Shown in pieces: positions 8,700 to 17,827 of a DNA stretch of 64,000 nucleotides (position 1 is its first letter; each line of letters starts with the position of its first letter). The position numbers and the translations under genes are program-made. The stretch comes from an uncultured Tenacibaculum sp. (GTDB lineage Bacteria > Bacteroidota > Bacteroidia > Flavobacteriales > Flavobacteriaceae): contig CANLMR010000010.1 of the NCBI GenBank assembly GCA_947492185.1, forward strand, positions 38,776 to 102,775. The letters are read 5' to 3'. The notes under the pieces were generated by a model. That model saw only the letters and a program-made list of their open reading frames with translations, was not told the origin of the DNA and did no database searches.

Positions 8700-10226
8700 C
8701 TAATGTTTAAAGTGTCTTGTTCCAGTAAACGTCATAGAGATGTTATTATTGTTGCAATAATCAACACTTAATTGATCTTTAATTGATCCTCCTGGTTGTA
8801 TAACGCTCTTAATTCCAGCCTTATCAGCAATCTCAACACAATCTGGGAATGGGAAGAAAGCATCACTTGCCATTACTGCTCCATTTAAATCAAAATTAAA
8901 GTTTTTAGCTTTTTCAATAGCCTGTCTCAAGGCATCAACACGACTTGTTTGTCCTGTTCCACTTGCGCATAATTGCTTGTTTTTAGCTAAAACGATCGTA
9001 TTTGACTTAGTGTGTTTACATATTTTTGAAGCAAAAAGTAAATCTTCAATTTGTTCTTTACTTGGTTTGGTAGTTGTAGGATATGATAAATCTGTTTCTA
9101 CATCTGTCTTGTTATCCTTATCTTGAACTAATACTCCATTTAAAGCTGTTCTTACTGTTTGTTCAGGCAAACTAACTTCTTTTTGAACTAATAAAATTCT
9201 ATTTTTCTTTCCTTTTAAAATTTCTAAAGCATCGTTGTCAAAAGCAGGAGCAATAACAACTTCACAGAATAATTTGTGAATTTCCTCTGCAGTTTCTTTG
9301 TCTAAAGTTGTGTTTGTAATTAAAACTCCTCCAAATGCAGATACAGGATCTCCAGCTAAAGCATCTAAATATGCATTATACACAGTATCTCTTTGAGCAA
9401 AACCACAAGCATTGTTATGTTTTAAAATTGCGAAAGTAGGATCTTCACCTTGAAATTCATTTATCAAGTTCACAGCAGCATCAACGTCTAATAAATTGTT
9501 GTAGCTTAATTCTTTGCCATGAAGCTTATTAAACATAGCATCTAAATCACCGAAAAAATATCCTTTTTGATGAGGGTTTTCCCCATACCTAAGTGTTTTA
9601 GAATTTGTTTCACTAGCTTTATAAACAATTTCATCTTCATTAAAATAATTAAAAATAGCTGTGTCGTAATGAGAAGAAATATTAAAAGCTTTTCCAGCTA
9701 ACTTCTTTCTTTGAACTATAGATGTTTCACCGTTGTTTTCAGAAATCATAGATAAGAATTCATCGTATTGTTCCATTGATGAAACAATACAAGTATCTTT
9801 AAAATTCTTAGCAGCTGCTCTAATTAAGGAAATTCCACCGATATCAATTTTTTCAATAATATCTTGTTCTGAAGCTCCAGATGCTACAGTTTTTTCGAAA
9901 GGATATAAATCAACAATAACTAAATCAATTTGTGGAATTTTATATTCTTCTAATTGAGCAACATCACTTTCGTTTTCTTGACGATTTAAAATTCCTCCAA
10001 AAATTTTTGGGTGAAGGGTTTTAACTCTTCCTCCTAAAATAGATGGGTAATCTGTTACTGATTCTACTGGAACCACATTAATTCCTAAATCTTTAATAAA
10101 CTTCTCTGTACCTCCTGTTGAATAAATAGTAACGTTTAAATCATTCAATTTTTTTACAATTGGCTCTAAACCATCTTTGTGAAAAACGGAAATAAGTGCA
10201 GATTGAATTTTTTTAGTGTTGCTCAT
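8700..10226 (-). CDS. purH: Bifunctional AICAR transformylase / IMP cyclohydrolase
   Basis: PurH catalyses the last two steps of de novo IMP synthesis: formyl transfer to AICAR, then ring closure. The 508-residue length is standard. The N-terminal MGS-like cyclohydrolase domain (about 1-190) contains YSTGGTEKFIKD and LGGRVKTLHPKIFGGIL; the C-terminal transformylase domain contains LRYGENPHQKG, LKHNNACGFA and the terminal TGTRHFKH. A TATTTTTG element at 10251-10258 on this strand is a likely promoter. A strong terminator just upstream ends the preceding transcript. Confidence 0.97.
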   Translation of the reverse strand: MSNTKKIQSALISVFHKDGLEPIVKKLNDLNVTIYSTGGTEKFIKDLGINVVPVESVTDYPSILGGRVKTLHPKIFGGILNRQENESDVAQLEEYKIPQIDLVIVDLYPFEKTVASGASEQDIIEKIDIGGISLIRAAAKNFKDTCIVSSMEQYDEFLSMISENNGETSIVQRKKLAGKAFNISSHYDTAIFNYFNEDEIVYKASETNSKTLRYGENPHQKGYFFGDLDAMFNKLHGKELSYNNLLDVDAAVNLINEFQGEDPTFAILKHNNACGFAQRDTVYNAYLDALAGDPVSAFGGVLITNTTLDKETAEEIHKLFCEVVIAPAFDNDALEILKGKKNRILLVQKEVSLPEQTVRTALNGVLVQDKDNKTDVETDLSYPTTTKPSKEQIEDLLFASKICKHTKSNTIVLAKNKQLCASGTGQTSRVDALRQAIEKAKNFNFDLNGAVMASDAFFPFPDCVEIADKAGIKSVIQPGGSIKDQLSVDYCNNNNISMTFTGTRHFKH

Positions 10227-10302
10227 TGTGTTGTGTTGTTATTGAGCGTGCAAAAATACTAAAAGAATAAATGTGTTCGACGTTTAAAGGTGGGTTAGTC
10301 AT

Positions 10303-10350
10303 AAAAAAAATCGGAAAAACTTGTTGATAACTTTAAGTTTTTCCGATTTT
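10303..10350 (-). terminator. Rho-independent terminator before purH
   Basis: Read on the minus strand, a 16-bp stem (10335-10350 with 10307-10322) is followed by a run of eight T. It ends transcripts coming through the 38-residue gene, and perhaps the whole upstream mevalonate cluster, before purH begins. Confidence 0.88.
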
Positions 10351-10368
10351 AGATTTTTTTATCGACTT

Positions 10369-10485
10369 TTATTCTGCGTTTTCTAGGAAATCACGAACCC
10401 ATAGGGCTACTTTTTCAAGTAAAGTCAATTTGTCTGCCTGAGTTTTCGTACCCAGACTTTCATAATTAGGGATGTGTTTACTCAT
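10369..10485 (-). CDS. 38-residue small protein
   Basis: A short frame starts with ATG at 10485 and reads MSKHIPNYESLGTKTQADKL, then continues to a TAA at 10369. It has a soluble, amphipathic composition with a C-terminal helix (LTLLEKVALWVRDFLENAE) and no signal peptide. A perfect terminator follows its stop by 19 bases, which supports a real transcription unit. It fills a 348-base gap between purH and the GAF gene that otherwise has no gene. I do not recognise a family and cannot assign a function; conservation among relatives would be the key test. Confidence 0.65.
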   Translation of the reverse strand: MSKHIPNYESLGTKTQADKLTLLEKVALWVRDFLENAE

Positions 10486-10574
10486 CTTTAGGGGAATTAA
10501 TGATTAGTAAAATTGTTAATAACTTTTACGAAAATATGGAAAAAAACTTAATTTCCAAGGATTTACAGTTTTTT

Positions 10575-11027
10575 TTATAAAAAAACAGTGATTTCTTTAC
10601 ATATGTATTCCAAAAGTTGTTCATCTTCCTTCGAAAACGGTTTCAATGTATGCGAATCAATATCAATTTGACCTATATTCTCACCATTGATAAAAATTGG
10701 AATTACAATTTCTGACTTTACTTTCCAACCGCAAGAAATATAATTGTCTTGTTCAGATACATCCTGAACAACTAAACTTTCATTACTTATTGCTACTTGT
10801 CCGCAAATCCCTTTTCCGAAAGGTATAATTGTGTGTTCTGTTTCTTCACCTGAATACTGAGCTAATTTTAATTCGTTTTTATCTCCATTCTTGAAATAAA
10901 AACCAACCCAGTCGTAATAAGAAATTTCAGATTTTAGGTAATCACAAATTTCTTGTAACTTCTCTTCTTTAGTGCTTTGAGAAGCTACTATAACATCAAT
11001 TTTAGATTTTAAGTTTTCTATAACCAA
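10575..11027 (-). CDS. GAF-domain protein, likely free Met-(R)-sulfoxide reductase
   Basis: At 150 residues this is a single GAF domain. It resembles free methionine-(R)-sulfoxide reductase (fRMsr, E. coli YebR/MsrC), which repairs oxidised free methionine through redox cysteines. The blocks IPFGKGICGQVA and YISCGWKVKSEIVIPI place two cysteines where that family has its resolving and catalytic cysteines. The third family cysteine is not obvious, so a ligand-binding GAF protein is an alternative. It lies 2 bases after the pseudouridine synthase gene and is the last large gene of this operon. Confidence 0.75.
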   Translation of the reverse strand: MVIENLKSKIDVIVASQSTKEEKLQEICDYLKSEISYYDWVGFYFKNGDKNELKLAQYSGEETEHTIIPFGKGICGQVAISNESLVVQDVSEQDNYISCGWKVKSEIVIPIFINGENIGQIDIDSHTLKPFSKEDEQLLEYICKEITVFL

Positions 11028-11029
11028 TT

Positions 11030-11860
11030 TTAAAGCATTTTTAAATTATTAATTTCTTGTTGTGTTAACTCTCTATATCTTCCTCTTGGTAAATTCTTTT
11101 TTGTTAATCCAGCAAAAATTACTCTGTCAAGTTTAGTAACATGGTACCCAACATGATCGAATATTTTTCTTACGATTCTATTTCTTCCAGAGTGAATTTC
11201 GATTCCAATTTCAGTTTTCTTTTCACCTTCAACATAGGAAACAGCATCAATGAAAACTCTTTTTCCTTCAATAACAACATCGCCTCTAAGTTTTTCTAAA
11301 TCTGATAAAGCTAATTTTTTGTCTAATGAGGCATGATAAAGCTTTCTAACATTGTGCTTTGGATGTGTTAATTTTTTTGCTAATTCACCATCATTTGTAA
11401 ATAATAATAAGCCGGTAGTGTTTCTGTCTAATCTTCCAACAGGATATATACGTTCTTTAGTCGCATTTGCTATTAAGTCCATTACAGTTTTCCTTCCTCT
11501 ATCATCTTCCATGGTGGTTATGTAATTCTTAGGCTTGTTCAAAAGAATATATCTTTTCTGTTCTATAGAGATTAAAGTTCCATCAAAACGCACTTCATCT
11601 CCAGGTTGTACTTTATATCCCATCTCTGTCATGAGTTTACCATTTACTGTAACACTTCCATGTTCTATATATGTATCGGCTTCTCTCCTTGAACAAATTC
11701 CTGAATTAGAAATGTATTTATTTAAACGAATACCACTGTCATCTTTGTCCTTATTTGAAGTGTTTGAAGTTTTGTTTTTTCTGGTATTGAATTGTTTTTT
11801 ATTACGAGGATTGCTGTTTCTTCCAGCTTGTCGTCCTCTCGACGAGTTATTTTTGTTCAT
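11030..11860 (-). CDS. rRNA pseudouridine synthase (RsuA/RluB family)
   Basis: This enzyme isomerises a uridine in rRNA. The 276 residues comprise a basic, Asn/Arg/Ser-rich N-terminal extension (1-40), an S4 RNA-binding domain (about 43-85, IRLNKYISNSGICSRREA) and a catalytic domain with the signature YPVGRLDRNTTGLL, in which Asp145 is the catalytic residue. The family is RsuA/RluB/RluE/RluF; the exact target base cannot be read from the sequence, although RluB-like is most likely. The disordered basic extension is common in Bacteroidetes. It is followed after 2 bases by the GAF gene. Confidence 0.9.
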   Translation of the reverse strand: MNKNNSSRGRQAGRNSNPRNKKQFNTRKNKTSNTSNKDKDDSGIRLNKYISNSGICSRREADTYIEHGSVTVNGKLMTEMGYKVQPGDEVRFDGTLISIEQKRYILLNKPKNYITTMEDDRGRKTVMDLIANATKERIYPVGRLDRNTTGLLLFTNDGELAKKLTHPKHNVRKLYHASLDKKLALSDLEKLRGDVVIEGKRVFIDAVSYVEGEKKTEIGIEIHSGRNRIVRKIFDHVGYHVTKLDRVIFAGLTKKNLPRGRYRELTQQEINNLKML

Positions 11861-11948
11861 TTTAATGAAATTTTTAAAGTGGGCAAATGTAATTCAAATA
11901 TTTGGTTTTCAGTATTCAAAGATGTGAAAAGTTCATTAAAAATATCTA

Positions 11949-12869
11949 TTAACTTAATTTGTTGATTACTTTATCTAAAAGTAACGATTTGTCAATTAAT
12001 AGTAAACTAAATACACCAACCAATAATAAGATTTTTAATATGTTATGAAGCATTTGATATTGTTTCTTATTATTAGCTTTGAAAATATAGAAAGCTATAA
12101 AAACAAGAATTATACAAGCAAAGTAGAAATAATACTTCATGTAGGCTATTCCAGGATAATTAAATAACACTATAGTTGGAGCAAATGTTAATACAATTAT
12201 AAAAGCAATTAATTGTTTTGTTTTATGTTCTCCATAAGCTACAGGAAATGTTTTATAGTTACTTACCAATGCTCCTTTCATGTTTTCTAAATCTTTAATT
12301 AATTCTCTAGCCATTATAATCAGGAATAAGAAAATAGCATGAATAAAAATTACAACAGAAAAATTTTTAAAGTGAACAAATATTACAAAGAAGGGTAATA
12401 TGGTAAGAACCGTTGCAGAAATTAAACCTATTAACGGGAATCTTTTTAGCTTATGTGAATAAAACCAAATTACAAAAATATACATAGCAAAAAAAAGAGC
12501 AGCTCTCCAAGATACTAACCATCCAAATGCGAATCCTATAAAATTGAGTAAAAAATATAAGGATAGTTTAGTTTCCTGTTTAATTTGTGCATCCAATCCT
12601 GATTTTAAAGGTCTGTTAATCCTGTCAGCTTTAACATCGTAGAAATTGTTTATAATATATCCTGCAGCTACTACACAAACAGTAGCTAAAACTAAGTAGA
12701 GTAGGTGCCAATCTAATAAAATAGGGAAAAGAGTTTTCTTTTCAGAAAAAATAAAAATAGCTGCTAAGTATTGAGCAGCAATTAATACCAATATGTTGTA
12801 ACCTCTTACAACAGAAAAAAGGCTCAAAAATTTTAGTCCTAATTTTGTGGTGTTTGAGGCTGGAAACAT
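11949..12869 (-). CDS. UbiA-family prenyltransferase (GGGP synthase-like)
   Basis: An integral membrane protein of 306 residues with about eight hydrophobic segments. It has the first Asp-rich prenyl-diphosphate motif NNFYDVKADRINRP (Asn74, Asp78, Asp82) and a weaker second one, ELIKDLENMKG. The family transfers polyprenyl groups to aromatic or glycerol-phosphate acceptors. Flavobacterial homologues are often named geranylgeranylglycerol-phosphate geranylgeranyltransferase, an archaeal-lipid name whose biochemistry in this phylum is uncertain. Its start is 3 bases after the end of the mevalonate kinase gene, which ties it to isoprenoid metabolism. The actual acceptor is not known. Confidence 0.82.
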   Translation of the reverse strand: MFPASNTTKLGLKFLSLFSVVRGYNILVLIAAQYLAAIFIFSEKKTLFPILLDWHLLYLVLATVCVVAAGYIINNFYDVKADRINRPLKSGLDAQIKQETKLSLYFLLNFIGFAFGWLVSWRAALFFAMYIFVIWFYSHKLKRFPLIGLISATVLTILPFFVIFVHFKNFSVVIFIHAIFLFLIIMARELIKDLENMKGALVSNYKTFPVAYGEHKTKQLIAFIIVLTFAPTIVLFNYPGIAYMKYYFYFACIILVFIAFYIFKANNKKQYQMLHNILKILLLVGVFSLLLIDKSLLLDKVINKLS

Positions 12870-12872
12870 AGA

Positions 12873-13799
12873 TCAAAATCTATATACGATTTCTAATTTG
12901 TAGTTTTTTAAACTTTGTTTGGCTTTTTCATAATCTTCAGTAAAACCTAAAATATATCCACCACCACCAGATCCACAAAGTTTTAAGTAGTAGTCATTGG
13001 TTTGGATACCTTTTTCCCAAACTTTATGAAATGCATTAGGGATCATTGGTTTAAAATTAGCTAAAACAACTTTCGATAATTTTTTTACATTGCCAAATAA
13101 TGAAGAAACATTTCCTTTTAGAAAATCTTCAATACAAGCATCTGTGTAGGTAACAAATTCTTCATTTAACATTTTACGGAAACCTTCATTTTTCATTTTA
13201 TTCATGAAAATATTTACCATTGGTTCCGTTTCTCCAACTTGTTCAGAATCTAGTAAAAAAACAGCTCCTCGTCCTTCTTTTTGTGAAGGTATACCAGTAG
13301 CTTCTATGTTTTCTTTAGAATTTATAAGTATCGGTAAACTTAGATAAGAATTTAATGGATCTAAACCAGAGCTTTTTCCATGAAAAAAAGATTCCATCAT
13401 AGAAAAAGTTGCTTTTAACTTGATTAGTTTATCTCTAGTTAAGTTCTCTAAAACGGTAATTTTATCAGTTGCATATTTATCGTAGATAGAAGCAACTAAT
13501 GCTCCAGAACTTCCAATTCCATAGCCTTGAGGAATAGACGAGTCGAAATACATCCCAGAAGAAATATCTTCTTTTAGGCTTTCTAAATTAAAAGAAACTA
13601 AATCATTGTCTAATTCTTTTAAATACTCATAAAATGAATTAAGATTTTGATTAGATTTTTTTGCTTCACCAGATAAATTATGAGCTGTTTTTAATGCTCC
13701 TTTGTAAGAATTAAATGGAATAGCTAAACCTTTAGAATCTTTTATGATTCCGTATTCGCCAAAAAGTAAAATTTTAGCATAAAAAAGTGGTCCTTTCAT
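12873..13799 (-). CDS. mvk: Mevalonate kinase (GHMP family)
   Basis: It phosphorylates mevalonate in the mevalonate route to isopentenyl diphosphate. The 308-residue protein has the GHMP motif 2 PQGYGIGSSGAL (about residues 90-101) and motif 3 LCGSGGGGYILGF near the C-terminus, and the N-terminal KILLFGEYGII typical of mevalonate kinases. It sits between mevalonate decarboxylase and the UbiA-type gene. Another GHMP kinase substrate is formally possible, but motif 1 and the context favour mevalonate. Confidence 0.87.
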   Translation of the reverse strand: MKGPLFYAKILLFGEYGIIKDSKGLAIPFNSYKGALKTAHNLSGEAKKSNQNLNSFYEYLKELDNDLVSFNLESLKEDISSGMYFDSSIPQGYGIGSSGALVASIYDKYATDKITVLENLTRDKLIKLKATFSMMESFFHGKSSGLDPLNSYLSLPILINSKENIEATGIPSQKEGRGAVFLLDSEQVGETEPMVNIFMNKMKNEGFRKMLNEEFVTYTDACIEDFLKGNVSSLFGNVKKLSKVVLANFKPMIPNAFHKVWEKGIQTNDYYLKLCGSGGGGYILGFTEDYEKAKQSLKNYKLEIVYRF

Positions 13800-13843
13800 C
13801 TATTTTTCAAGTTATAAGTACAAAGATAAGTATTTTTTAAAAC

Positions 13844-14341
13844 TTAATATTCGTTTTTATAAAAGGTCTTCCATACTCCAACTTTTTCATTGTCTTTGTA
13901 TTTTCCTTTGATTTTAATTTTTCCGTTTTTATAGAAAGTTTTCCATATACCTTGGCGTTTACCATTTTTGTAACGTCCTTGTTCTTTTAACTCACCAGAT
14001 TCATAAAATACTTTTCTAACTCCTTGAAGTTTCCCGTCTTTATAATTGGCTTTATGAAATGGCTTGCCATTTTGATGATAATAAGTAACAAGTCCATCAA
14101 ATAATTCTTTGTTAGGTTCATTTACTGTGCTAAAACCTTCCATTTGAATTTGGCCGTTTTTGTAGTAGTCAACTATCCAATATCCGCTTTTTACTTTTTT
14201 TGGCTGTGGTCTGTAATAAACACTTTTGTCCTCAGAAGTTTCTTGCCAATTTTCATCAAACCAAACTGTTTTTTGGCCATAACTAGATAAAACAATAAAA
14301 CCTATAAAGAAAAAGGTTAAAAAATGTGTAACTTTTTTCAT
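13844..14341 (-). CDS. Exported MORN-repeat (YwqK-like) protein
   Basis: A 165-residue protein with an N-terminal signal peptide (about 1-22, ending VLSSYG). The rest consists of repeats of the type YKNGKxxxxGxYKxGKxxGxWKxF, i.e. the MORN/toxin-antitoxin YwqK-like repeat; about five units are visible. Such proteins are abundant in Bacteroidetes; the antitoxin label comes from homology and I see no partner toxin here. The gene lies between the two mevalonate genes, 20 and 44 bases from them, so it is probably co-transcribed by position only. Confidence 0.82.
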   Translation of the reverse strand: MKKVTHFLTFFFIGFIVLSSYGQKTVWFDENWQETSEDKSVYYRPQPKKVKSGYWIVDYYKNGQIQMEGFSTVNEPNKELFDGLVTYYHQNGKPFHKANYKDGKLQGVRKVFYESGELKEQGRYKNGKRQGIWKTFYKNGKIKIKGKYKDNEKVGVWKTFYKNEY

Positions 14342-14361
14342 GACTTAGGGGAGTATTAAGG

Positions 14362-15441
14362 TTATATATTTTTTGCACCAAAACCGGTACTATCACAAAT
14401 ATAATGATTTTTTTCGCAAAAAACCTTTAACTTGCTGTCTATTAAGTTTTTAATATTTCTCTCCTCAACTTCAGGATATAACAAGTGAACATTTGCTCCT
14501 GCGTCAAGTGTAAAGCAGACATTACTATTTGTTTCTTCTCTGTATTTCCATATTTCGTTAATAATATTTAATGTATTTGGTTTCATTAATATAAAATATG
14601 GATTGCTTGTAAGCATCATGGCATGAAGTGTTAATGCTTCGCTTTCTACTAGATTTATAAATTCTTTAATATGACCTGATTGTAATATTTTTGAAAGCTT
14701 ACTTAAGTTATCATTTGCTTGTTTAAAACGATTTTGAGCATATGGATGATTATGCATTAAATTATGTCCAACTGTACTAGAAACTTGTTTCTCTCCTTTG
14801 TCAACTAACAGAATTGTATCTTGATAGTTTTGGAAAACTTTGTGAACATGATATGGGAATTTAACTCCAAATAGATCAGAACTACCTTCAATCTCTGGAT
14901 GTTCTCCCCAAACAACAAGAGGTCCTTCAATACTTCTACTTGCACTTCCAGAACCAAGTCTGGCTAAGAATGAAGCTTTTTGATTAAAATAATCATTTGT
15001 CATATTAGGATTAAGTTCTTTTTCTAAGTTTAATAAGCACATTGCTATTGCACTCATTCCGCTTGCAGAAGAAGCAATTCCACTACTATGTGGGAAAGAA
15101 TTTTCAGAACTTATAACCATTTCATATTCGAATATGTAAGAACAGTATTCTTTAATTCTATCGAAAAACTTCGAGATTTTTGGTTTGAAATCATCTTTCT
15201 TTTTTCCTTCAAAATACAATTCGAACTGAGGAGTATTACTTTTTTTAATTTTAGTAAACTCGATTTTTGTGGTAGTGTGACAATTGTTTAAAGTAAAACT
15301 AATAGAAGCATTTTTTGGTAATTGAGGTTCGCTCTTTCCCCAGTATTTAACTAATGCTATGTTGCTTGGAGTTTGCCAAGTGTAAGTTGCTTTTTCTATG
15401 TTTTGTGTGTTTCCTTTAAAAGTAAAGTCCGTAGTATTCAA
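14362..15441 (-). CDS. mvaD: Diphosphomevalonate decarboxylase
   Basis: It converts diphosphomevalonate to isopentenyl diphosphate with ATP. Of the 359 residues, NIALVKYWGK (27-36) and FPHSSGIASSASG (116-128) are family signatures; the latter is the nucleotide-binding loop. It is the first gene of the cluster continuing to mevalonate kinase and the UbiA-type enzyme. Its length is within the usual range (about 330-400). HMG-CoA reductase lies 7 kb away, so most of the pathway is in this window. Confidence 0.93.
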   Translation of the reverse strand: MNTTDFTFKGNTQNIEKATYTWQTPSNIALVKYWGKSEPQLPKNASISFTLNNCHTTTKIEFTKIKKSNTPQFELYFEGKKKDDFKPKISKFFDRIKEYCSYIFEYEMVISSENSFPHSSGIASSASGMSAIAMCLLNLEKELNPNMTNDYFNQKASFLARLGSGSASRSIEGPLVVWGEHPEIEGSSDLFGVKFPYHVHKVFQNYQDTILLVDKGEKQVSSTVGHNLMHNHPYAQNRFKQANDNLSKLSKILQSGHIKEFINLVESEALTLHAMMLTSNPYFILMKPNTLNIINEIWKYREETNSNVCFTLDAGANVHLLYPEVEERNIKNLIDSKLKVFCEKNHYICDSTGFGAKNI

Positions 15442-15474
15442 AATTTCAAAATTTTTGTAAAGATATAGCTTAGC

Positions 15475-16182
15475 TTACATTTCAGCTAATTTTTGAAGTA
15501 CACTTTCTTTATAACTTCTACTGATAGGTAGCGCTTTGTTTGAAAGTTCAATAAACTCATTTGTATATGAGTGAATTTTTTGTATTGATATAACGTAAGA
15601 TCTATGAATTCTTAAGAAAAGATTTTCTGGAAGTTTATTAGTAATGTTAGTTATAGTTTCTCGTGTGACTACGACTTTATCTGTTAAATGAATTTTTAAA
15701 TAATCACTTAAACTTTCAATGTATAAGATATCATTGAAAGAAATTTTCATCATCTTTCTTTCAGAACGAACGAATAGAAAATCATTATTAATATCTGAGT
15801 TTATTTGACTGTTATTGTTTTTCTGTAATTGAGGGATTTTCTCAATAGCTTGTAAAAAACGGTCAAATGCAATTGGTTTTAATAAATAATCAATAACATT
15901 TAAATCAAAACCGTCAATAGCATAATCTCTATAGGCAGTTGTGAAAATAACATGGGCTTTCTTATTGATAATTTTCGCTAAACTCAATCCGTTTATTTCG
16001 GGCATATTTATATCCAAAAAATAAACATCTACGTCATCTTTTTCTGAGAAGTTAAGGGTTTCAACAGCGTTTTGAAAACTTCCAATTAATTTTAAGTTAG
16101 GGGTTTTATTGACAAAGCTTTCAATAATTTCTCTAGCGATTGGTTCGTCATCTACTATTACACAGTTATATTGATTATTCAT
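15475..16182 (-). CDS. LytTR-family response regulator
   Basis: A 235-residue regulator with an N-terminal receiver domain, including VDVYFLDINMPEINGLS with the phosphorylatable Asp, the conserved FTTAYRDYAIDGF and YLLKPI stretches, and a C-terminal LytTR DNA-binding domain (about 130-235, with FLRIHRSYVI). It overlaps its sensor kinase gene by 8 bases. Targets are not given by the sequence; the divergent membrane-protein gene at 17436 is a natural candidate. Confidence 0.93.
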   Translation of the reverse strand: MNNQYNCVIVDDEPIAREIIESFVNKTPNLKLIGSFQNAVETLNFSEKDDVDVYFLDINMPEINGLSLAKIINKKAHVIFTTAYRDYAIDGFDLNVIDYLLKPIAFDRFLQAIEKIPQLQKNNNSQINSDINNDFLFVRSERKMMKISFNDILYIESLSDYLKIHLTDKVVVTRETITNITNKLPENLFLRIHRSYVISIQKIHSYTNEFIELSNKALPISRSYKESVLQKLAEM

Positions 16183-17236
16183 TTTTAATAGGAATTTTTA
16201 AAAATACTTTAAACTGATTTTCTTCTTGAGAAATGGATAGTTCGTGATCACTATTAAACAACATTTGTAACCGTTCTTTAATATTTGCTAACCCGATTCC
16301 ATTATTTTTTTGTTGATTAGACTTCATTGAATTTTTGCAATGGAATACTAAATGGTCAGTATCTAATTCAATATTTAAACTTATAGATAAAATACCATCA
16401 ATTTGAATTCCATGCTTAAAGGCATTTTCAACAAAAGGTAATAACAGCATTGGAGGAATCAAAATATCTTTTCGATTATTGCTGTAATTAAAATTAACAT
16501 TTAAATTATCTTGAAATCTTATTTTTTCTAAAGAAATATAATTTTTAATATGTTGTATTTCATCCTCTAATAATACTTTGGGTTTGTTTACTTGGTAGAG
16601 AATGTAGTCTAATAAACCAGATAGTTTTAAAATTACCTCTGGAGTTTTTTCGGATTTTTTTAATGCAAAACCATACAGAGTGTTTAAAGTATTGAATAAA
16701 AAATGAGGGTGTATTTGCATTTTTAAATATTTCAATTCTTGCTCTTTAAGCTGTAGTTGAGTTGCTAAAAATTTATTCTTTAAATCTTCACTTTTCAGGG
16801 TGGATTTATAATTATTGACTATAAGTCCAATTACTATTACTATTACTATTACAAAATAAATCCCAAATACAATATAAGGAACTGTTTTTGTTAAGGGAGA
16901 GGCTTCTTCTTTTGTGAATTGATGTGAAAACACCATACCGTATAGTATAGATAGAATAATAAAGAAGAACGATATGATAAATGTATATAACGAGTACAAT
17001 AAGAATAAGAAATATTTTTTTGAGTAGAGATATCTAGGCAATAAAAAGTATAAAAAGAAATACCCTAACCCTATTGTTATTGGTAAAAGAAATTTGACAA
17101 AATGATTTATGTAATTTGTATTGCTGCTACCGTAACCTAAGTAAAAAGTAAAGAAAAAATATACTCCAACCCAAAATAGAGAATGAGTTACTATTTTATA
17201 AATTAATTTTATTATTAACTTTCTACTGTTATTCAT
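16175..17236 (-). CDS. LytS/YehU-type sensor histidine kinase
   Basis: This membrane sensor has about four N-terminal hydrophobic segments (to about residue 145), a short linker helix, then the His_kinase domain with LKMQIHPHFLFNTLNTLYG, whose first His of HPHF is the likely phosphoacceptor, and a HATPase region with PPMLLLPFVENAFKHGI and NGIGLANIKERL. At 353 residues it lacks a recognisable periplasmic sensing domain. It is translationally coupled to the LytTR regulator downstream, so they form a two-component pair. The signal is unknown. Confidence 0.92.
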   Translation of the reverse strand: MNNSRKLIIKLIYKIVTHSLFWVGVYFFFTFYLGYGSSNTNYINHFVKFLLPITIGLGYFFLYFLLPRYLYSKKYFLFLLYSLYTFIISFFFIILSILYGMVFSHQFTKEEASPLTKTVPYIVFGIYFVIVIVIVIGLIVNNYKSTLKSEDLKNKFLATQLQLKEQELKYLKMQIHPHFLFNTLNTLYGFALKKSEKTPEVILKLSGLLDYILYQVNKPKVLLEDEIQHIKNYISLEKIRFQDNLNVNFNYSNNRKDILIPPMLLLPFVENAFKHGIQIDGILSISLNIELDTDHLVFHCKNSMKSNQQKNNGIGLANIKERLQMLFNSDHELSISQEENQFKVFLKIPIKNE

Positions 17237-17435
17237 TATTGCAATATCCTCTTTTTTAAATAAAAGGGCAATAAGATGCGATAGAATACGAAAATAAACC
17301 TGTTTTCTGCGGTTTATCCAAAAGCAGTAGAAAATCGGTAGAAATTAATCTTAGATTTGTATTACATCGAAATCAATTAAATCATACTTGTTCTTCGGAT
17401 ACTTTTGAAGCGTATTAACTTTAAAAATTATAACT

Positions 17436-17804
17436 ATGAATTTATTAATTATTGGAGAGGTATTAAAAAGAATGCAAGAAGGTGGTCCATTGTTTATGTA
17501 TCCTAATTTAATTTTATTCTTTGTATGTATTGGGTTAGGTGTATACATATTTGTCAAAGGAGATCAAAATGGAAAATTTAAAGAGATTTTAAGTCATTTA
17601 AGTTTGTTCGCTTTAGTTTGGGGTTTTTTTGGGATGATGATTGGTTTGATACACGCATTTGATGCAATTTCTATGGCAACGAGTGTTAGTACAGGAGTTT
17701 TAGCAGGAGGGCTAAAAATAGGATTACTAGCACCTACTTTCGGCATGTTAATTTTTATTGTGGGAAGATTACTTATTATAGGTTTGGTGCTAAAAAAGAA
17801 ATAA
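17436..17804 (+). CDS. Small MotA/TolQ/ExbB-like membrane protein
   Basis: A 122-residue protein with about three hydrophobic segments. The block ALVWGFFGMMIGLIHAFDAI, followed by a Gly-rich segment (VLAGGLKIGLLAPTFGMLIF), resembles the core of the MotA/TolQ/ExbB proton-channel family, with no cytoplasmic loop. It is divergent from the LytS/LytTR operon across 199 bases, a common arrangement for targets of such systems. No ExbD-like partner is adjacent. A TAGATTTG element lies at 17352-17359. Function is inferred from weak similarity only. Confidence 0.65.
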   Translation: MNLLIIGEVLKRMQEGGPLFMYPNLILFFVCIGLGVYIFVKGDQNGKFKEILSHLSLFALVWGFFGMMIGLIHAFDAISMATSVSTGVLAGGLKIGLLAPTFGMLIFIVGRLLIIGLVLKKK

Positions 17805-17827
17805 CTTATTCATAATACTAGATGTTT

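Noticed and set aside
11535..11927. Plus-strand frame of 130 residues opposite the pseudouridine synthase gene
   Set aside because: Opposite a clearly conserved S4/catalytic gene; composition is that of an antisense frame.
11949..12869. Archaeal-type ether lipid enzyme gained by transfer
   Set aside because: The usual annotation comes from distant UbiA similarity; base composition and operon context match the neighbours, and homologues are general in Flavobacteriaceae.
13844..14341. Antitoxin of a toxin-antitoxin pair (YwqK label)
   Set aside because: No toxin-like gene is adjacent; both neighbours are mevalonate pathway genes, and MORN-repeat exported proteins are common in this phylum.
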